Assembly: GCA_025359005.1 (NCBI GenBank)
Contig: JANYHP010000616.1
Location: forward strand, 1 to 6,823
Origin: Hyphomicrobiaceae bacterium
Lineage (GTDB): Bacteria > Pseudomonadota > Alphaproteobacteria > Rhizobiales > Hyphomicrobiaceae
Direction of reading: 5' to 3'
DNA length: 6,823 nucleotides
The notes under the pieces are model-generated. The model was not told the origin of the DNA, did no database searches, and was given only the letters and a program-made list of their open reading frames with translations. Position numbers and translations under genes: made by a program. Positions 6,201 through 6,823 of the stretch are shown here, piece by piece (position 1 is the first letter of the stretch; every line of letters starts with the position of its first letter).

Positions 6201-6416
6201 GAGGATGAGGTCTCGATGCGAACGTCCCCTCTCCCCGTCTTCACGGGGCGAGGGTCGGGGTGAGGGGCGACAACAGGCGCGGCTGCCGCCCGGTTCTTCG
6301 GCTGGGTTAGCGCGGCCGATGGCCCCAACGCAAGCCTCGACCCTGCCCCACCCTTCCCCGGCAACGCGGCATGGCGTATGGGCGCGCATCCCCTTGCCAG
6401 GATCTCAACACCACCC
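6201..6416. other. Divergent gap between pheT and the ABC-F gene
   Basis: Promoters for both pheT (leftward) and the ABC-F gene (rightward) should lie in these 216 bases, but I see no clear -35/-10 pair. The pheT side carries a GC-rich palindromic repeat (6226-6267). The ABC-F side has a C-rich tract (about 6341-6360, CCCTGCCCCACCCTTCCCCGG) that may be a decayed second repeat. AGGA at 6399-6402 is a rather distant possible ribosome binding site for the ABC-F start at 6417. Confidence 0.5.
6226..6267 (-). repeat. GC-rich dispersed palindrome in the pheT leader
   Basis: CCCCGT (6233-6238) pairs with ACGGGG (6243-6248) around CTTC. C/T-rich flanking bases (6226-6232) can continue the stem with AGGG (6251-6254) or AGGGG (6263-6267). 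On the minus strand it reads as CCCCTCACCCCGACCCTCGC then CCCGTGAAGACGGGGAGAGG, which I recognise as a very common intergenic repeat of alphaproteobacteria and relatives. It ends 25 nt before the pheT start. In the pheT frame it translates as PSPRPSPREDGERG, the typical signature of this repeat in over-extended gene models. Confidence 0.65.
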
Positions 6417-6823
6417 ATGATCAATCTCGACGGTATTTCCAAGCAGAACGGCCACCAGATCCTGTTCATCGAGGCCTCCGCCGCGCTCAACAAGGGCGAG
6501 AAGGTGGGCCTCGTCGGTCCGAACGGGGCCGGCAAATCGACGCTGTTCCGCATGATCATCGGCCAGGAGCAGCCCGACGAGGGCCAGGTCGCAGCCGATC
6601 GCGGCATCACGATCGGCTATTTCAGCCAGGACGTGGGCGAGATGGCCGGCCGCAGCGCGGTGGCCGAAGTCATGGACGGCGCCGGGCCGGTCTCGGAATT
6701 GGCATCTGAACTGAAAGAGCTGGAGGCCGCCATGGCCGATCCGGCGCGCGCCGACGACATGGACGACATCGTGACGCGGTATGGCGAGGTGCAGGCGCGT
6801 TTCGAGGAACTCGACGGCTATGC
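6417..6823 (+). CDS. ABC-F family ATPase, N-terminal part (cut by window edge)
   Basis: The first 135 residues are present and the gene runs off the right edge without a stop. It begins MINLDGISKQNGHQILFIEA, followed by a Walker A motif GPNGAGKST (residues 34-42) and a Q-loop glutamine at residue 71 in IGYFSQDVGEM. Residues 92-135 (SELKELEAAMADP…YGEVQARFEELDGY) form the charged helical stretch seen before the ABC signature in ABC-F proteins. No membrane segment is visible. ABC-F proteins carry two ATPase domains and act on ribosomes, as translation factors or antibiotic-protection proteins; which subtype this is (EttA, Uup, YbiT or YheS-like) cannot be settled without the inter-domain linker and second ATPase domain. 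The start (ATG 6417) matches the usual family beginning, about 30 residues before Walker A. Confidence 0.9.
   Translation, partial: MINLDGISKQNGHQILFIEASAALNKGEKVGLVGPNGAGKSTLFRMIIGQEQPDEGQVAADRGITIGYFSQDVGEMAGRSAVAEVMDGAGPVSELASELKELEAAMADPARADDMDDIVTRYGEVQARFEELDGY

Noticed and set aside
4170..6263. A 697-codon open frame on the plus strand opposite pheT
   Set aside because: It is in exact codon register with pheT on the other strand. In GC-rich genes this register rarely contains stops because TTA, CTA and TCA codons are avoided. The translation has no recognisable motifs, while pheT is unmistakable.

Overview
The window looks like a core chromosomal segment from a GC-rich alphaproteobacterium. 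The evidence is strong G/C bias at third codon positions, an Ala/Arg/Gly-rich proteome, a XerD and a PheRS beta chain of proteobacterial type, and intergenic palindromic repeats of a kind common in Hyphomicrobiales and relatives. The exact order cannot be fixed from sequence alone. I see no phage, plasmid, CRISPR, toxin-antitoxin or complete insertion-sequence genes.

Layout, left to right. (1) 1-457 holds no convincing gene but is rich in palindromes: a near-perfect 75-nt hairpin with CTAG at both ends (27-101), two REP-like hairpins facing each other (201-237 and 281-315), and a large imperfect stem-loop (344-393). (2) 458-601 encodes a 47-residue single-pass membrane protein, easily missed because of its size. 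(3) 671-2563 encodes a 630-residue exported protein of unknown function, with a signal peptide, a proline-rich linker and a long alanine-rich helical region. (4) 2560-3534 encodes the tyrosine recombinase XerD. Its GTG start overlaps the preceding stop codon (GTGA), so genes 2 to 4 probably form one rightward unit. (5) 3535-3761 is a convergent gap. (6) 3762-6200, minus strand, is pheT. (7) 6201-6416 is a divergent gap with a second type of GC-rich palindromic repeat right upstream of pheT. (8) 6417 to the window edge is the start of an ABC-F ATPase on the plus strand.

Functionally, XerD resolves chromosome dimers at dif with XerC and FtsK, PheT pairs with PheS to charge tRNA-Phe, and the ABC-F protein probably acts on the ribosome. 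pheT and the ABC-F gene are thus both translation-related and are transcribed divergently. pheS is not directly upstream of pheT here.

I do not see a convincing new biological system. The items most worth a second look are the CTAG-bounded palindrome, the inverted pair of REP-like hairpins, the uncharacterised exported protein coupled to xerD, the tiny membrane protein, and the repeat in the pheT leader that creates a false N-terminal extension.
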